From contig NZ_RXYA01000013.1 in assembly GCF_008086595.1 (NCBI RefSeq), positions 62,001 through 126,000 on the forward strand: 64,000 nucleotides of DNA, read 5' to 3'. The notes beneath the pieces were generated by a model, which saw only the letters and a program-made list of their open reading frames with translations, ran no database searches and was not told the origin of the DNA. A program made the translations under genes and the position numbers. Positions 34,993-44,112 of this stretch are shown one piece after another; the first letter of the stretch is position 1; the number at the start of each line of letters is the position of its first letter. The stretch is from Acetobacterium paludosum. GTDB lineage: Bacteria; Bacillota; Clostridia; Eubacteriales; Eubacteriaceae.

Positions 34993-35106
34993 AAATAAAA
35001 AAGCTGCTCATCCAAGGAGTGAACCTGGGACGAACAGCTTTTTCGGTTTTAGTTGTTTGATGTATACGGTAAAAGCGCAACATTTCGTGCACGTTTAATG
35101 GCTTCT
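34993..35106. repeat. Direct repeat copy B: functional rpsR 3' end plus terminator
   Basis: The intact counterpart of the repeat at 25481-25595, covering the rpsR terminator and its last 18 codons. Together the two copies bracket the kdp module. Confidence 0.9.
34999..35042 (-). terminator. Terminator after rpsR (copy B)
   Basis: AAAAGCTG and CAGCTTTTTT close a hairpin whose inner stem has more mismatches than copy A. Confidence 0.7.
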
Positions 35107-35276
35107 GTTACTTTCCTTTGATGTTTTGCACAAGTACCAGTGGCTCGTCTTGGTAAGATTTTGCCACGTTCAGAAATAAATTTCTTGAGTGTAATGACAT
35201 CTTTATAATCAACCTGTTCTACTTTTCGTTCGCAGAACTCACAAACTTTTCTTCTTTTTTTAAACGGTTTTGGCAT
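35049..35276 (-). CDS. rpsR: 30S ribosomal protein S18
   Basis: A 75-residue S18. Cys12, Cys15, Cys49 and His52 make a zinc-binding form. The body [21 protein letters not shown] is canonical and the tail ALLPYTSNN is shared with the broken copy. Last gene of rpsF-ssb-rpsR, 18 bases after ssb. Confidence 0.97.
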   Translation of the reverse strand: MPKPFKKRRKVCEFCERKVEQVDYKDVITLKKFISERGKILPRRATGTCAKHQRKVTEAIKRARNVALLPYTSNN

Positions 35277-35294
35277 TAAATTTTCCTCCTATTC

Positions 35295-35732
35295 TTAGAA
35301 AGGTATATCGTCGTCGTCGGCCATTAAATGAAAATCTTCATCTAAGCCCATCACCGACATATTATTATCTGATCGTGGTGCAGAAGCTTGCGGATTTCCG
35401 CCGGTTGAATCTTTACGGCTGGATGACAAGAAACTAATCTCATCAGCAACAACTTCTGTCACATAGCGTCGTTGACCGTCCTGTGCATCGTAACTTCTTA
35501 CCTGTAGTCGTCCTGACACACCAATTTGGCTGCCCTTAGACAGATATTGACCCGCAATTTCTGCTTGTTTTCCCCATACCACTATCGGTACAAAGTCTGC
35601 TTCTTTTTGACCATCTTTGTTTTTAAAACGACGATCTACAGCCAAGGTAAATGTAGCTACTGCTTTGCCTGTTGTCGTGTTTTTTACATCAGGATCTCGG
35701 GTTAGTCTTCCTACTAAAATTACTTTATTCAC
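35295..35732 (-). CDS. ssb: Single-stranded DNA-binding protein
   Basis: A 145-residue SSB: OB-fold N-terminal domain (MNKVILVGRLTRDPDVK) and a flexible tail ending in the acidic DDDIPF tip that recruits partner proteins. Middle gene of the rpsF operon. Confidence 0.97.
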   Translation of the reverse strand: MNKVILVGRLTRDPDVKNTTTGKAVATFTLAVDRRFKNKDGQKEADFVPIVVWGKQAEIAGQYLSKGSQIGVSGRLQVRSYDAQDGQRRYVTEVVADEISFLSSSRKDSTGGNPQASAPRSDNNMSVMGLDEDFHLMADDDDIPF

Positions 35733-35744
35733 AGAAATGCCCCC

Positions 35745-36032
35745 TTATTTCTCTTTATTAATAATGATATTTCGAATAAATGATTCAGTAATCTTGTATA
35801 AATGATCCAATGCATCAAGTACTGAGTTTTCAGCATTGAATTCTACTAAAACATAGTAACCTTCTTGATACTTTTTATCAATATCATAGGCTAATTTTCT
35901 TTTGCCCCATTCATCAACTTTTCCAACTGTTCCAGCTGTTTCAATTACAGCTTTAACTTTACCAATCAATTCTTCTATTGTTTCTTTTTCAAGATCCGGC
36001 TTTAAAACAAATAATGTTTCATACGCTCTCAT
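35745..36032 (-). CDS. rpsF: 30S ribosomal protein S6
   Basis: A 95-residue S6 with MRAYETLFVLKPDLEKE at the start and KRKLAYDI. It pairs with S18 in the ribosome. A strong GGAGGTG site precedes the ATG. Confidence 0.97.
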   Translation of the reverse strand: MRAYETLFVLKPDLEKETIEELIGKVKAVIETAGTVGKVDEWGKRKLAYDIDKKYQEGYYVLVEFNAENSVLDALDHLYKITESFIRNIIINKEK

Positions 36033-36094
36033 TCCATTTCACCTCCTCATGGACTATGGCTCACTTTTCCAGCAAGCAAGGATACCAGTTTTTA

Positions 36095-36122
36095 ATTATA
36101 TCATAAAATTAAATCCTTGCAA
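36095..36122 (-). promoter_or_regulatory. rpsF operon promoter
   Basis: TTGCAA (36117-36122) and TATAAT (36095-36100) 16 bases apart on the minus strand, about 60 bases before rpsF. The roughly 55-base leader could hold an S6:S18 autoregulatory hairpin, but I could not confirm one. Confidence 0.75.
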
Positions 36123-36171
36123 GCCTTTTCTCGTTTTTTTCTAAAAAGTTTCTTTTCCTACTGTTATCATT

Positions 36172-36798
36172 TTATGAAAAAGCTTTAAATATTATCGGTG
36201 TCATGAAAGTTTCAATAAATGCAGCTATAATAAAAAGCGGTATGATCCAAAGAAAAAAAATCCGCAGGCTGGCAAAAATTGCCTGTTTTAATTCTCCCTT
36301 GAAATTTTTTTTGATTATCGTTTTTACGAGCACATAACAAATGTGAGCGCCTAGTGTCACACTTAGAACCAACGCGGGTATCTCAATCACGCCATGAGGA
36401 AGAATTCCTGCCAGAAAAGGAATCCAGCCAACTCCGTTGATCTGATAAACCGCACCAATCAAACCAACAATCGTAGCGTTTGACAGTAGAGAAAAATTCG
36501 GAAGAAATAAAAACGGAATAAAGCCCGCAGCAATGGTCAATCCTCCGGCCCAAAGATTGTTAATAAAAATCCAGAACCATAAACTTAATCCGGTATTATC
36601 CAAAATATCTTTTCCTTGAAACAACGTAACTAACTCTTTGTAATAGGCTTCTGTCATCTGTGGGTTATTTTGAAATAGCATAACATTAACAATAACGAGT
36701 ACTACAAAAATACTTAAATAAATATCATAAGTTTGTTTTAGATTTTTAAAAAAATAATTTCCAGCACTATTCCATTCTCTAATAATGAATTTTTTCAT
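36172..36798 (-). CDS. SpoIIM/DUF95-family membrane protein
   Basis: A 208-residue membrane protein with about five helices and the SpoIIM-type segment LPHGVIEIPALVLS (around residue 135). SpoIIM in sporulating Firmicutes works with SpoIID and SpoIIP in engulfment, but this family also occurs in non-sporulators with unknown roles. The start overlaps the DUF951 stop by one base. Confidence 0.82.
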   Translation of the reverse strand: MKKFIIREWNSAGNYFFKNLKQTYDIYLSIFVVLVIVNVMLFQNNPQMTEAYYKELVTLFQGKDILDNTGLSLWFWIFINNLWAGGLTIAAGFIPFLFLPNFSLLSNATIVGLIGAVYQINGVGWIPFLAGILPHGVIEIPALVLSVTLGAHICYVLVKTIIKKNFKGELKQAIFASLRIFFLWIIPLFIIAAFIETFMTPIIFKAFS

Positions 36799-37001
36799 TA
36801 TTCTGCCTGACCCTCATTCGTTATCACTTTTTTAATTTGTTTATTAAATTTTGACCGTTGTAACATCACGATATGACCACAACCCATACATTTGATTTTT
36901 ATATCTGCACCCAATCGAATGATTTCCCACTGAAAGCTGCCGCAAGGATGTTTTTTTTTCATTTCGACTCGATCGCCTAATGCATATTCTTTTCTTTCCA
37001 A
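36798..37001 (-). CDS. DUF951 small protein
   Basis: A 67-residue basic protein with the DUF951 pattern: LGDRVEMKKKHPCGSFQWEI, then KCMGCGHIVMLQRSKF. The Cys-x-x-Cys and the earlier Cys suggest a metal or nucleic-acid site; function is unknown. The start is a TTG with GAGGTG upstream, so standard ATG-only calling would miss it or shorten it. It sits between mscS and the spoIIM-like gene, all tightly packed. Confidence 0.88.
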   Translation of the reverse strand: MERKEYALGDRVEMKKKHPCGSFQWEIIRLGADIKIKCMGCGHIVMLQRSKFNKQIKKVITNEGQAE

Positions 37002-37004
37002 GTT

Positions 37005-37874
37005 TCACCTCTGTGCTTTTTTATCTGATTCTCCGGTATAAATAAAAGATTTATTATACGGAATTTCAATCCCCTTCTCATGTAACACTTCCTTTATTCT
37101 TTGACGCAATACCGTTTCTGCTTTAAATTTAGAAGCTGCATCCTCATCACAACTGATGCGAATATTCACAGCTAAAGGACCCATATCGGTTACCCCAATA
37201 ACTTCCGGACAGGTTTTAAACAATTCTTCATGACTTTCAAAAAGTTCCCTGCAGATATCATTAAGGATATCGGTAACCTTACTGATGTCCTCTTCATAAG
37301 AAATTCCGACATTTACAGTCGCCTTAATATGTCCTTTTGAATAATTTTTCAACCGATCAATCTTTCCATTATGAATGATAAATAGTCCGCCGTCGAACTC
37401 CCGGATATTTGTGGTTCGCATTCCAATTGCTTCAACGATTCCATAGTGATTTTCATCAATAATAATGTAATCTCCGACACAAAACTGATTTTCAAAAACA
37501 ATCACAAACCCACTCATCACATCTTCTACAATTCCCTGGGCGCCAAAACCGATGGCCAGAGTTCCAACACCTGCTACAGCTAAAAGCGAACTGACATCCA
37601 TAAATTGTCCTAGTATAATAAGAATTGCCACTGTCCATATACTGGCTCTAACAACTGTTTTGGTAACATGGTTTAATGTTACCACCCGACGTGATTCCCT
37701 TACATCAATGCCTGATTTCAATGAATCAAAAACACGATTGACAATACCAAATATTATTTTAATACTCACAATTGCTGCCACCAATACCAGAAGCGAAATC
37801 AGAATTTCTTCCAGCAGATTTCCAACATTAATTTGTGAAGTGACCTTTTGATAATTATCGATCCAGTATCCCAT
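37005..37874 (-). CDS. MscS-family small-conductance mechanosensitive channel
   Basis: A 289-residue channel of the YkuT/MscS family. Three N-terminal membrane helices are followed by the pore helix and beta domain signature GFGAQGIVEDVMSGF...VGDYI (about 100-145) and an alpha/beta vestibule. It releases solutes on osmotic downshock. Nine bases after cvpA. Confidence 0.93.
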   Translation of the reverse strand: MGYWIDNYQKVTSQINVGNLLEEILISLLVLVAAIVSIKIIFGIVNRVFDSLKSGIDVRESRRVVTLNHVTKTVVRASIWTVAILIILGQFMDVSSLLAVAGVGTLAIGFGAQGIVEDVMSGFVIVFENQFCVGDYIIIDENHYGIVEAIGMRTTNIREFDGGLFIIHNGKIDRLKNYSKGHIKATVNVGISYEEDISKVTDILNDICRELFESHEELFKTCPEVIGVTDMGPLAVNIRISCDEDAASKFKAETVLRQRIKEVLHEKGIEIPYNKSFIYTGESDKKAQR

Positions 37875-37883
37875 AATACCCTC

Positions 37884-38534
37884 CTATTGTATTCCTACAA
37901 AGTTCATGATCCAAGGCAAACCTATTTGAAACAGTGTACTTTCTTCATAAGTAGGAAGATTTGCCGCCCCGCCAGTGTATACATTTAATACTGTACACAC
38001 CCAAAGCACAACGCCTATCAAACAAAACGCCAAAATCAATCCTATTAAAAGCCCTAGCAATCGGTTGATACCGCCAATAATCGGGATTTTTGAAACACCT
38101 TTAAAAACAATTTGTAGCATCCAAACAATAATCGATACTGCGAAAACAATAATTAGAAAACTGATGCTTTGTGCAATTCCGTGGGTTAAACTCTCCGTCA
38201 TAGCACTCAAGCTTTGATTCAGCATTGACTGTCCACCGTTGATGATCGCTTGTGTTGATGCGTCATTTATTTGAACACTTTGTTGTCCAACATCAATGAG
38301 TGCTTGAGCAACAGCTTCTATGTTAATTTTCTGTATTAGGCTATTGAATATTCCTAAGCTTATTAACCAGTTCCCTAACATTGGGGAAAAAATCCAAGCT
38401 ATTGCAAAAGATGCAATAAATCCCCCAAAACTAATTAGGGTTTTTATTGCACCTCGTTTATATCCGATCAGTCCTGAAATTATACAAATCAGGATACAAA
38501 TTAAATCTAATGATGTTAATGCTGCAAAACTCAT
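37884..38534 (-). CDS. CvpA-family membrane protein
   Basis: A 216-residue protein with four membrane helices. The CvpA family segment GYKRGAIKTLISFGGF is at about residue 24. Family members are linked to colicin V production and cell-envelope stability; the precise role is unclear. It overlaps the upstream gene by four bases (ATGA). Confidence 0.85.
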   Translation of the reverse strand: MSFAALTSLDLICILICIISGLIGYKRGAIKTLISFGGFIASFAIAWIFSPMLGNWLISLGIFNSLIQKINIEAVAQALIDVGQQSVQINDASTQAIINGGQSMLNQSLSAMTESLTHGIAQSISFLIIVFAVSIIVWMLQIVFKGVSKIPIIGGINRLLGLLIGLILAFCLIGVVLWVCTVLNVYTGGAANLPTYEESTLFQIGLPWIMNFVGIQ

Positions 38535-39622
38535 TTTTTATTCCTATAATATTCTTCTATGTCTTCCTCATTGATGATTCTAATCGCGCTAGTTTCCTTC
38601 AAGAATGATTTATCATTACTTTCCTGATGTTTTCTCATTTCTTCCTCAGCTTGCTCCAAAGTCATTGGCTCTGTAACATCCCATTCATTTGCCACTGTTG
38701 TTTTTTCCGTTTTTTCATTATCTTTTGCCTTAATTTCCGGCATTCTTTTAGGTTCAATGCTTTCAATTTCTGTTGAAAATGCTGTTCGTTCATCAACTGA
38801 CGCTATTCTTTCAAAAAGTCCTGATTCGTTTTTTTGCGTTTTCGGTTCAATTATTCTTTCCTGGTCATTATCAATATATAATTCTTTGTCATTTCCAGTT
38901 GGATAGGCATCTTCAATGATCACTCCGGTCATATTCATACTTACCGGTTCTTTTGGGGTAAACCCTTCATTGATCATCTCATCTGAAAGACCATCGATGC
39001 CAATACTTGTGCGTTTCGGCAATCTCGACTTTTTCTTGTTTTTTTTCTTTTCTTTCTTTTTATTTAAATCTTCTTGAATTTCTTTTTCATTTTCCGCTTT
39101 TGTTTCTTCTAAATATTTATGTCCTATTATTCGGCCTAAAACAATTCCTATCAGTTGAAACACCACCGTGAAAATTAGCGAAATTCCAAAAAAGATGAAT
39201 ATTGAGATATTACTGCCAATCAATTGATAAATAAGACCAAACGGCAAATACCAAAAAATCGTTGGCGCTGCCAAAAAAGCAAATTGGTTCCAAACACTGC
39301 TAGTATCTTGTCCCGGTGCTAATACAGAAACTGCTGTCAGTAATACTGACAGCACAACAATCGGTATTAAGCTAAAAAATATGTACTTAAGTGTTTTCGG
39401 CTTTTCATTTGCGCCAATGTTTTTAAAACAAATAACAAACAAGGCAATCCAAAAAATTCCAACTGTCAATAACTGCACGCCGCTAAACAAATAATTGAAA
39501 TTATCTGTTCTAATCACATCGAAAACACCCTTGAATATCAAAACAATTACTAAGTATAGAATGTTTCCTAAAACTGCCGCCTCTAGAGGTGACAATCGTC
39601 TCTTTCTTTTGATTTGGTTCAT
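38531..39622 (-). CDS. Unknown membrane protein with a charged cytoplasmic tail
   Basis: A 363-residue protein. Residues about 12-165 hold four or five membrane helices. A very basic stretch (KKKEKKKNKKKSRLPKR, about 187-205) leads to a long acidic, low-complexity tail of about 155 residues. I do not recognise a family. It stands between cvpA and parB, conserved chromosome-segregation genes, which is why it may be worth attention, but no role can be assigned. Confidence 0.75.
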   Translation of the reverse strand: MNQIKRKRRLSPLEAAVLGNILYLVIVLIFKGVFDVIRTDNFNYLFSGVQLLTVGIFWIALFVICFKNIGANEKPKTLKYIFFSLIPIVVLSVLLTAVSVLAPGQDTSSVWNQFAFLAAPTIFWYLPFGLIYQLIGSNISIFIFFGISLIFTVVFQLIGIVLGRIIGHKYLEETKAENEKEIQEDLNKKKEKKKNKKKSRLPKRTSIGIDGLSDEMINEGFTPKEPVSMNMTGVIIEDAYPTGNDKELYIDNDQERIIEPKTQKNESGLFERIASVDERTAFSTEIESIEPKRMPEIKAKDNEKTEKTTVANEWDVTEPMTLEQAEEEMRKHQESNDKSFLKETSAIRIINEEDIEEYYRNKK

Positions 39623-39667
39623 TTTTTCTCCATTTCATGATTTAAATGCTTATTTTGCTTACTTGTC

Positions 39668-40561
39668 CTACTCTATCTTTTTATATCCTAAAAGCTCCAG
39701 GATACGATCTAATTCCTCTAGTGATGAATAGGAAAACTCAATCTTTCCTTTTTTTCCGCGATTCTGCAAGTTTACTTTTGTTTTGTATTTTTCTTCTAAG
39801 CCTTCCTGGATTTCAGTGATGTATCGGCTATTATCTTCTTTCTTTTTTTGCAGCAGCTTTACAGAACCTTCCATTTGCATCTTCTTTATCCGCTTTTCTG
39901 CTTCTCTGACACTTAAACCCTTTTCTATGATTTCATTGGAAAATGCTTCCATTTTATCTGGATCTTCTAAAATAATGATGGCTCTGGCATGTCCTGGGGT
40001 GATTGTCCCTTTGGCTACCTCATTTTGAATTGACTTCGGAAGCTTTAAAAGTCTGAGTGTATTGGCAACCGCTGTTCGACTTTTCCCGATCCGAATGCCA
40101 ATTTCCCCCTGGGTCATATTGAAATTTTCCATTAACCCTTCAAATGCAAGGGCTTCCTCAATACTATTGAGATTTTCTCTTTGAACATTTTCAATAATTG
40201 CGATCTCTAAAACTTCTTCTGGCGGAAGATCTTTTACAATCACCGGGACTTCTTTTAAGCCGATCATATTTGCTGCCCGCCACCGTCTTTCCCCTGCAAT
40301 AATGGTGTAACCTTTTGCTTCCGGTTTTACAACTAAGGGTTGTATAATACCATGTTCTTTTATTGAAATGCCTAATTCTTCAAGTTTTCCACGATCAAAA
40401 TTTTTGCGCGGTTGATTTGGATTTGGTCGGACGTTATTGGTTTTTACATAGAAAACCAGCTTTTCAACATCAACCTCTAGTGCCTCATCATCTCTTGAAG
40501 TGATAACTTCCTCGGGAAACAACGCTCTCAGACCTTTTCCTAACCCTGTGTTTTTTCCCAT
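39668..40561 (-). CDS. parB: Chromosome partition protein ParB / Spo0J
   Basis: A 297-residue ParB. The CTP-binding motif GERRWRAANM (about 93) and ENVQRENLN (about 123) are intact, the helix-turn-helix follows (TQGEIGIRIGKSRTAVANTLRLL) and the C-terminus dimerises. It loads at parS and slides as a CTP-dependent clamp, helping segregate origins and load SMC. Two bases after parA. Confidence 0.95.
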   Translation of the reverse strand: MGKNTGLGKGLRALFPEEVITSRDDEALEVDVEKLVFYVKTNNVRPNPNQPRKNFDRGKLEELGISIKEHGIIQPLVVKPEAKGYTIIAGERRWRAANMIGLKEVPVIVKDLPPEEVLEIAIIENVQRENLNSIEEALAFEGLMENFNMTQGEIGIRIGKSRTAVANTLRLLKLPKSIQNEVAKGTITPGHARAIIILEDPDKMEAFSNEIIEKGLSVREAEKRIKKMQMEGSVKLLQKKKEDNSRYITEIQEGLEEKYKTKVNLQNRGKKGKIEFSYSSLEELDRILELLGYKKIE

Positions 40562-40563
40562 AG

Positions 40564-41328
40564 CTACTCCTGTCTTTGTATGAATTCTTTAGCCAATGCA
40601 CGATATGCTTTTGCCCCTTTTGATGAGTTGGCATACTCAAAAATGGTTTGACCGTAGCTTGGTGCCTCAGCCAATCTGATGTTTCTGGGAATCATTGTTT
40701 CGTACACCTTATCTTTAAAATAATCCACAACTTCATCAACGACTTGGTTGGATAAGTTTGTGCGGCTGTCAAACATCGTCATAAGAACGCCTTCAATTTC
40801 TAATTTTGGGTTCAAGCCTTGTTTGACCAGGCTGATCGTATTCATTAGCTGACTGACTCCCTCCAATGCGTAAAATTCACATTGAATTGGAATCAGCACA
40901 CTGTTTGCCATCGCTAATGCATTGATCGTCAACAACCCCAGTGATGGTGGGCAATCAATAAAAATATAATCGTAATATGCTTTTACATTTTCAATGCAGT
41001 TTTTTAGACGCAGCTCTCTTTGCGGTAAATTTATCAATTCAATTTCTGCGCCGGCTAAATCCGGATGTGATGGAAGGATATGGAGATTCTCATAAGAGGT
41101 TGTTAATATTATCTGTTTCAAATCATCGCCATGAATGATGCCATTATATACACTTCTCTCAAGATTGCTTTTTTCGATGCCAAATCCACTGCTTGTATTT
41201 CCTTGTGGATCGATATCAATAACGAGGATCCGGTATCCTTCCATGCTCAGGGCAGTGGTTAAATTAATATTGGTGGTTGTTTTTCCAACGCCACCTTTTT
41301 GATTAAATACTGCCACGATTTTCGCCAT
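40564..41328 (-). CDS. parA: Chromosome partition ATPase ParA / Soj
   Basis: A 254-residue ParA/MinD-type ATPase with the deviant Walker A KGGVGKTTTNINL (10-22) and DCPPSLGLLTINAL. It interacts with ParB and DnaA and modulates replication initiation. A parS site lies in its upstream region. Confidence 0.96.
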   Translation of the reverse strand: MAKIVAVFNQKGGVGKTTTNINLTTALSMEGYRILVIDIDPQGNTSSGFGIEKSNLERSVYNGIIHGDDLKQIILTTSYENLHILPSHPDLAGAEIELINLPQRELRLKNCIENVKAYYDYIFIDCPPSLGLLTINALAMANSVLIPIQCEFYALEGVSQLMNTISLVKQGLNPKLEIEGVLMTMFDSRTNLSNQVVDEVVDYFKDKVYETMIPRNIRLAEAPSYGQTIFEYANSSKGAKAYRALAKEFIQRQE

Positions 41329-41401
41329 TTTCCACTCCTTATTTTTGTTTTATTAGCCATTTAGCTCGTCAACCACAATGTTTGCCACTTAGTTTTTTAT
41401 A

Positions 41402-41417
41402 CGTTTCACGTGAAACA
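41402..41417. other. parS centromere site
   Basis: CGTTTCACGTGAAACA matches the bacterial parS consensus; the inner 14 bases GTTTCACGTGAAAC form a perfect palindrome. It lies between parA and rsmG, about 7 kb from oriC. Confidence 0.93.
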
Positions 41418-41478
41418 TCTCCGAAATTTAGGAAAATATTATCACATTACCCTTTATTTCTTCTTGTTATTAATACCA

Positions 41479-42201
41479 TTAAATTGGAAAGCCATCTTTT
41501 TTTATTTTTCCATTGATTCGCGGATATTGTATTGGTGTCTTCCTAGTTTTTTCAATATTTATTATAACATGAACATAATCGCTTTGCAGTAACAAACCTT
41601 TTTTTACATCGATAATTTTCCCGCCAAGGATTTCAATCGGTTTTTTTGACGATTCTAACTCTTCTTCATAATCTTTCCCTTTCATCGGTAGAAATTGTCC
41701 GCCTACTTTTGTTAAAGGTAAACAATATTCAGAAAGAAGTGTCAGATTTGCCACCGCCCTTGATGTTACAACTTCATAGGTCTCTCTAAATTCCGGATCT
41801 TGTCCAAGCTCTTCGGCTCGCCCGTGAAGTATGTTTATGTTATCAATGCTTAACTCATGTGCGATTTCTTTAATCACATTCAACTTCTTTTTTGTTGAAT
41901 CCATCAGGGTAATCTCTGCATCTTCAAGGACAATTGCTAATGGAATGCCCGGGAATCCGCCGCCTGTGCCTACATCCAGTATTTTTGCTCTTGGATTTTT
42001 AATCAATTTAAGTAATGACAATGAATCCATAATATGCAATTTTATAAATTCATCTTCATCCGTTATCCGGGTTAGATTAATATGTTTATTCTTCTCCAAC
42101 AATTTGTCCATATAGGCCAGTAGCTTATCACCTTGTTTTTCAGTGATGGCAATATCGAATTGTTCACCCAACTGTATCAATTTCTGTATCCGATTATTCA
42201 T
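41479..42201 (-). CDS. rsmG: 16S rRNA (guanine-527-N7)-methyltransferase
   Basis: A 240-residue GidB/RsmG enzyme. The SAM motif [17 protein letters not shown] is at about 74-90. It methylates G527 of 16S rRNA. It overlaps the mnmG stop by eight bases, as in most Firmicutes. Confidence 0.95.
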   Translation of the reverse strand: MNNRIQKLIQLGEQFDIAITEKQGDKLLAYMDKLLEKNKHINLTRITDEDEFIKLHIMDSLSLLKLIKNPRAKILDVGTGGGFPGIPLAIVLEDAEITLMDSTKKKLNVIKEIAHELSIDNINILHGRAEELGQDPEFRETYEVVTSRAVANLTLLSEYCLPLTKVGGQFLPMKGKDYEEELESSKKPIEILGGKIIDVKKGLLLQSDYVHVIINIEKTRKTPIQYPRINGKIKKDGFPI

Positions 42202-44101
42202 TTTCGCTTTCTTCCTTTTCTGTCCCCATTTTTCGTCTGCGTTGTTCTAATACGATTAATAAAACAGATATATCCGCTGGTGATACCCCTGAAATCCGGG
42301 ATGCCTGACCAATTGATGTCGGCTTGATTTCCTGCAGCTTTTCAATTGCTTCAATACGGAGTCCCCCCGTCTCCGCAAAATCAAAATCTTTTGGTATTCT
42401 TTTGTTTTCCAGTTTCTTAAATTGTTCCACTTGGGCTAATTGCTTTTTAATATATCCTTCATATTTTATCTGAACTTCGACTTGTTCAACAACACTCCAG
42501 TGCAGAGATGGCCGCTCTGAATCAAAAGTTCCAGTTTGAAGATATTTAATTTCCGGCCTTCTAATCAGCTCCCCGAGTGATGTGCCATGCCTAATTTCAG
42601 AACTCCCTAACTCTCTCATGATGGCATTATTTTCAGGACTTGCTTTAACCAGCACTTCGTCTAACCGTTTTATTTCCATTTCAATCGCTGCTTTTTTTTC
42701 TAAAAAATTACCATATCTTTTATCACTAATCAAACCCACCCGATGTCCGATTGGCGTCAATCTCAAATCAGCATTATCCTGCCTGAGCAATAATCGATAT
42801 TCGGAACGCGATGTCATCATTCGATAAGGCTCATCAATGCCCTTTGTTATAATATCATCAATAAGTACGCCAATGTATCCCTCTGAACGATCAATAATTA
42901 CAGGTTGTTTACCAAGTAAATATTGTCCGGCATTTATTCCCGCTATCAGGCCTTGAGCGCCGGCTTCTTCGTAACCAGATGTGCCATTAATTTGCCCGGC
43001 AAAAAAAAGGCCTTCTACCTCTTTAGATTCCAGCGAAGCTTTTAAACGGGTGGGATGAATACAATCATATTCAATGGCGTATGCTGAACGCATGAACTCT
43101 ACCTTTTCCATTCCTGCCACGGTACGGTATAATGCAATTTGGACATCTTCAGGCAAACAAGATGACATTCCTTGAACATATACTTCATTTGTTTTTAATC
43201 CTTCAGGCTCCATAAATATCTGATGACGGTCTTTATCGTGAAACCGCATCACTTTTGTTTCAATGGAAGGACAATAGCGTGGTCCAATACCTACAACATC
43301 CCCTGTGAATAATGGTGATCTTTCTAAATTTTCATTAATAATTCGATGTGTTTCTTCATTAGTATAGGTTAAATAACAAGGAACTTGTTTGATTTCGATT
43401 TTATCAGTTTCGAATGAAAACGGCACAATATGTTCGTCTCCTTCTTGAATGGTCATTTTAGAATAATCCAGGGTCTTCGCATCAACTCTGGCAGGCGTTC
43501 CTGTTTTAAATCGCTGAAGTTCAATACCATTTCTTTCGAGACTATCCGATAAGTGCATTGCCGGAAATAAGCCATTAGGCCCTCCGTCATACTGCACATC
43601 TCCGATGATGATCCGCCCTTTCAAATAAGTTCCGCTGCATATAATGGCGGCTTTGCAAGGGTAAACGGCACCGGTATTGACCATCACACCGGTGATTTTT
43701 CCATTTTCAACCAAAATTTCTGTTGCTTCCTGTTGTTTTAAAAGTAAGTTCTCCTGGTTCTCAATGACTTGTTTCATTCGAAACTGATAGGCTTTTTTAT
43801 CAGCCTGAGCTCTTAATGAATGAACTGCCGGCCCCTTTGCCGTATTTAGCATTTTGCATTGAATCATTGTCGCATCAATGTTCTTTCCCATTTCCCCACC
43901 AAGGGCATCAATTTCCCGCACCAAATGTCCCTTTCCGGTTCCACCGATGGATGGATTGCAAGGCATCATTGCTACTGAATCTAAATTTATGGTTAAAAGA
44001 AGTGTTTTTAATCCTAATCTTGCGCTGGCAAGGGCAGCTTCTGAACCAGCATGTCCCGCGCCGATTACGACAATATCATAGTCTCCTCCTGGGTAAGTCA
44101 T
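42194..44101 (-). CDS. mnmG: tRNA uridine-34 carboxymethylaminomethyl-modifying enzyme MnmG
   Basis: A 635-residue GidA-family flavoprotein started at the ATG at 44101 with AGAGGAAAG upstream (a possible ATG nine codons earlier lacks a site). The FAD motif [10 protein letters not shown] is near the N-terminus, followed by [23 protein letters not shown]-type sequence. It works with MnmE to modify the wobble uridine of several tRNAs. Confidence 0.96.
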   Translation of the reverse strand: MTYPGGDYDIVVIGAGHAGSEAALASARLGLKTLLLTINLDSVAMMPCNPSIGGTGKGHLVREIDALGGEMGKNIDATMIQCKMLNTAKGPAVHSLRAQADKKAYQFRMKQVIENQENLLLKQQEATEILVENGKITGVMVNTGAVYPCKAAIICSGTYLKGRIIIGDVQYDGGPNGLFPAMHLSDSLERNGIELQRFKTGTPARVDAKTLDYSKMTIQEGDEHIVPFSFETDKIEIKQVPCYLTYTNEETHRIINENLERSPLFTGDVVGIGPRYCPSIETKVMRFHDKDRHQIFMEPEGLKTNEVYVQGMSSCLPEDVQIALYRTVAGMEKVEFMRSAYAIEYDCIHPTRLKASLESKEVEGLFFAGQINGTSGYEEAGAQGLIAGINAGQYLLGKQPVIIDRSEGYIGVLIDDIITKGIDEPYRMMTSRSEYRLLLRQDNADLRLTPIGHRVGLISDKRYGNFLEKKAAIEMEIKRLDEVLVKASPENNAIMRELGSSEIRHGTSLGELIRRPEIKYLQTGTFDSERPSLHWSVVEQVEVQIKYEGYIKKQLAQVEQFKKLENKRIPKDFDFAETGGLRIEAIEKLQEIKPTSIGQASRISGVSPADISVLLIVLEQRRRKMGTEKEESENE

Positions 44102-44112
44102 TCTTCTTTCCT

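Noticed and set aside
25481-35106. The kdp island as an active integrative element
   Set aside because: No integrase, transposase or att-type identical repeats are present and the flanking repeats are diverged, so only an old insertion can be argued.
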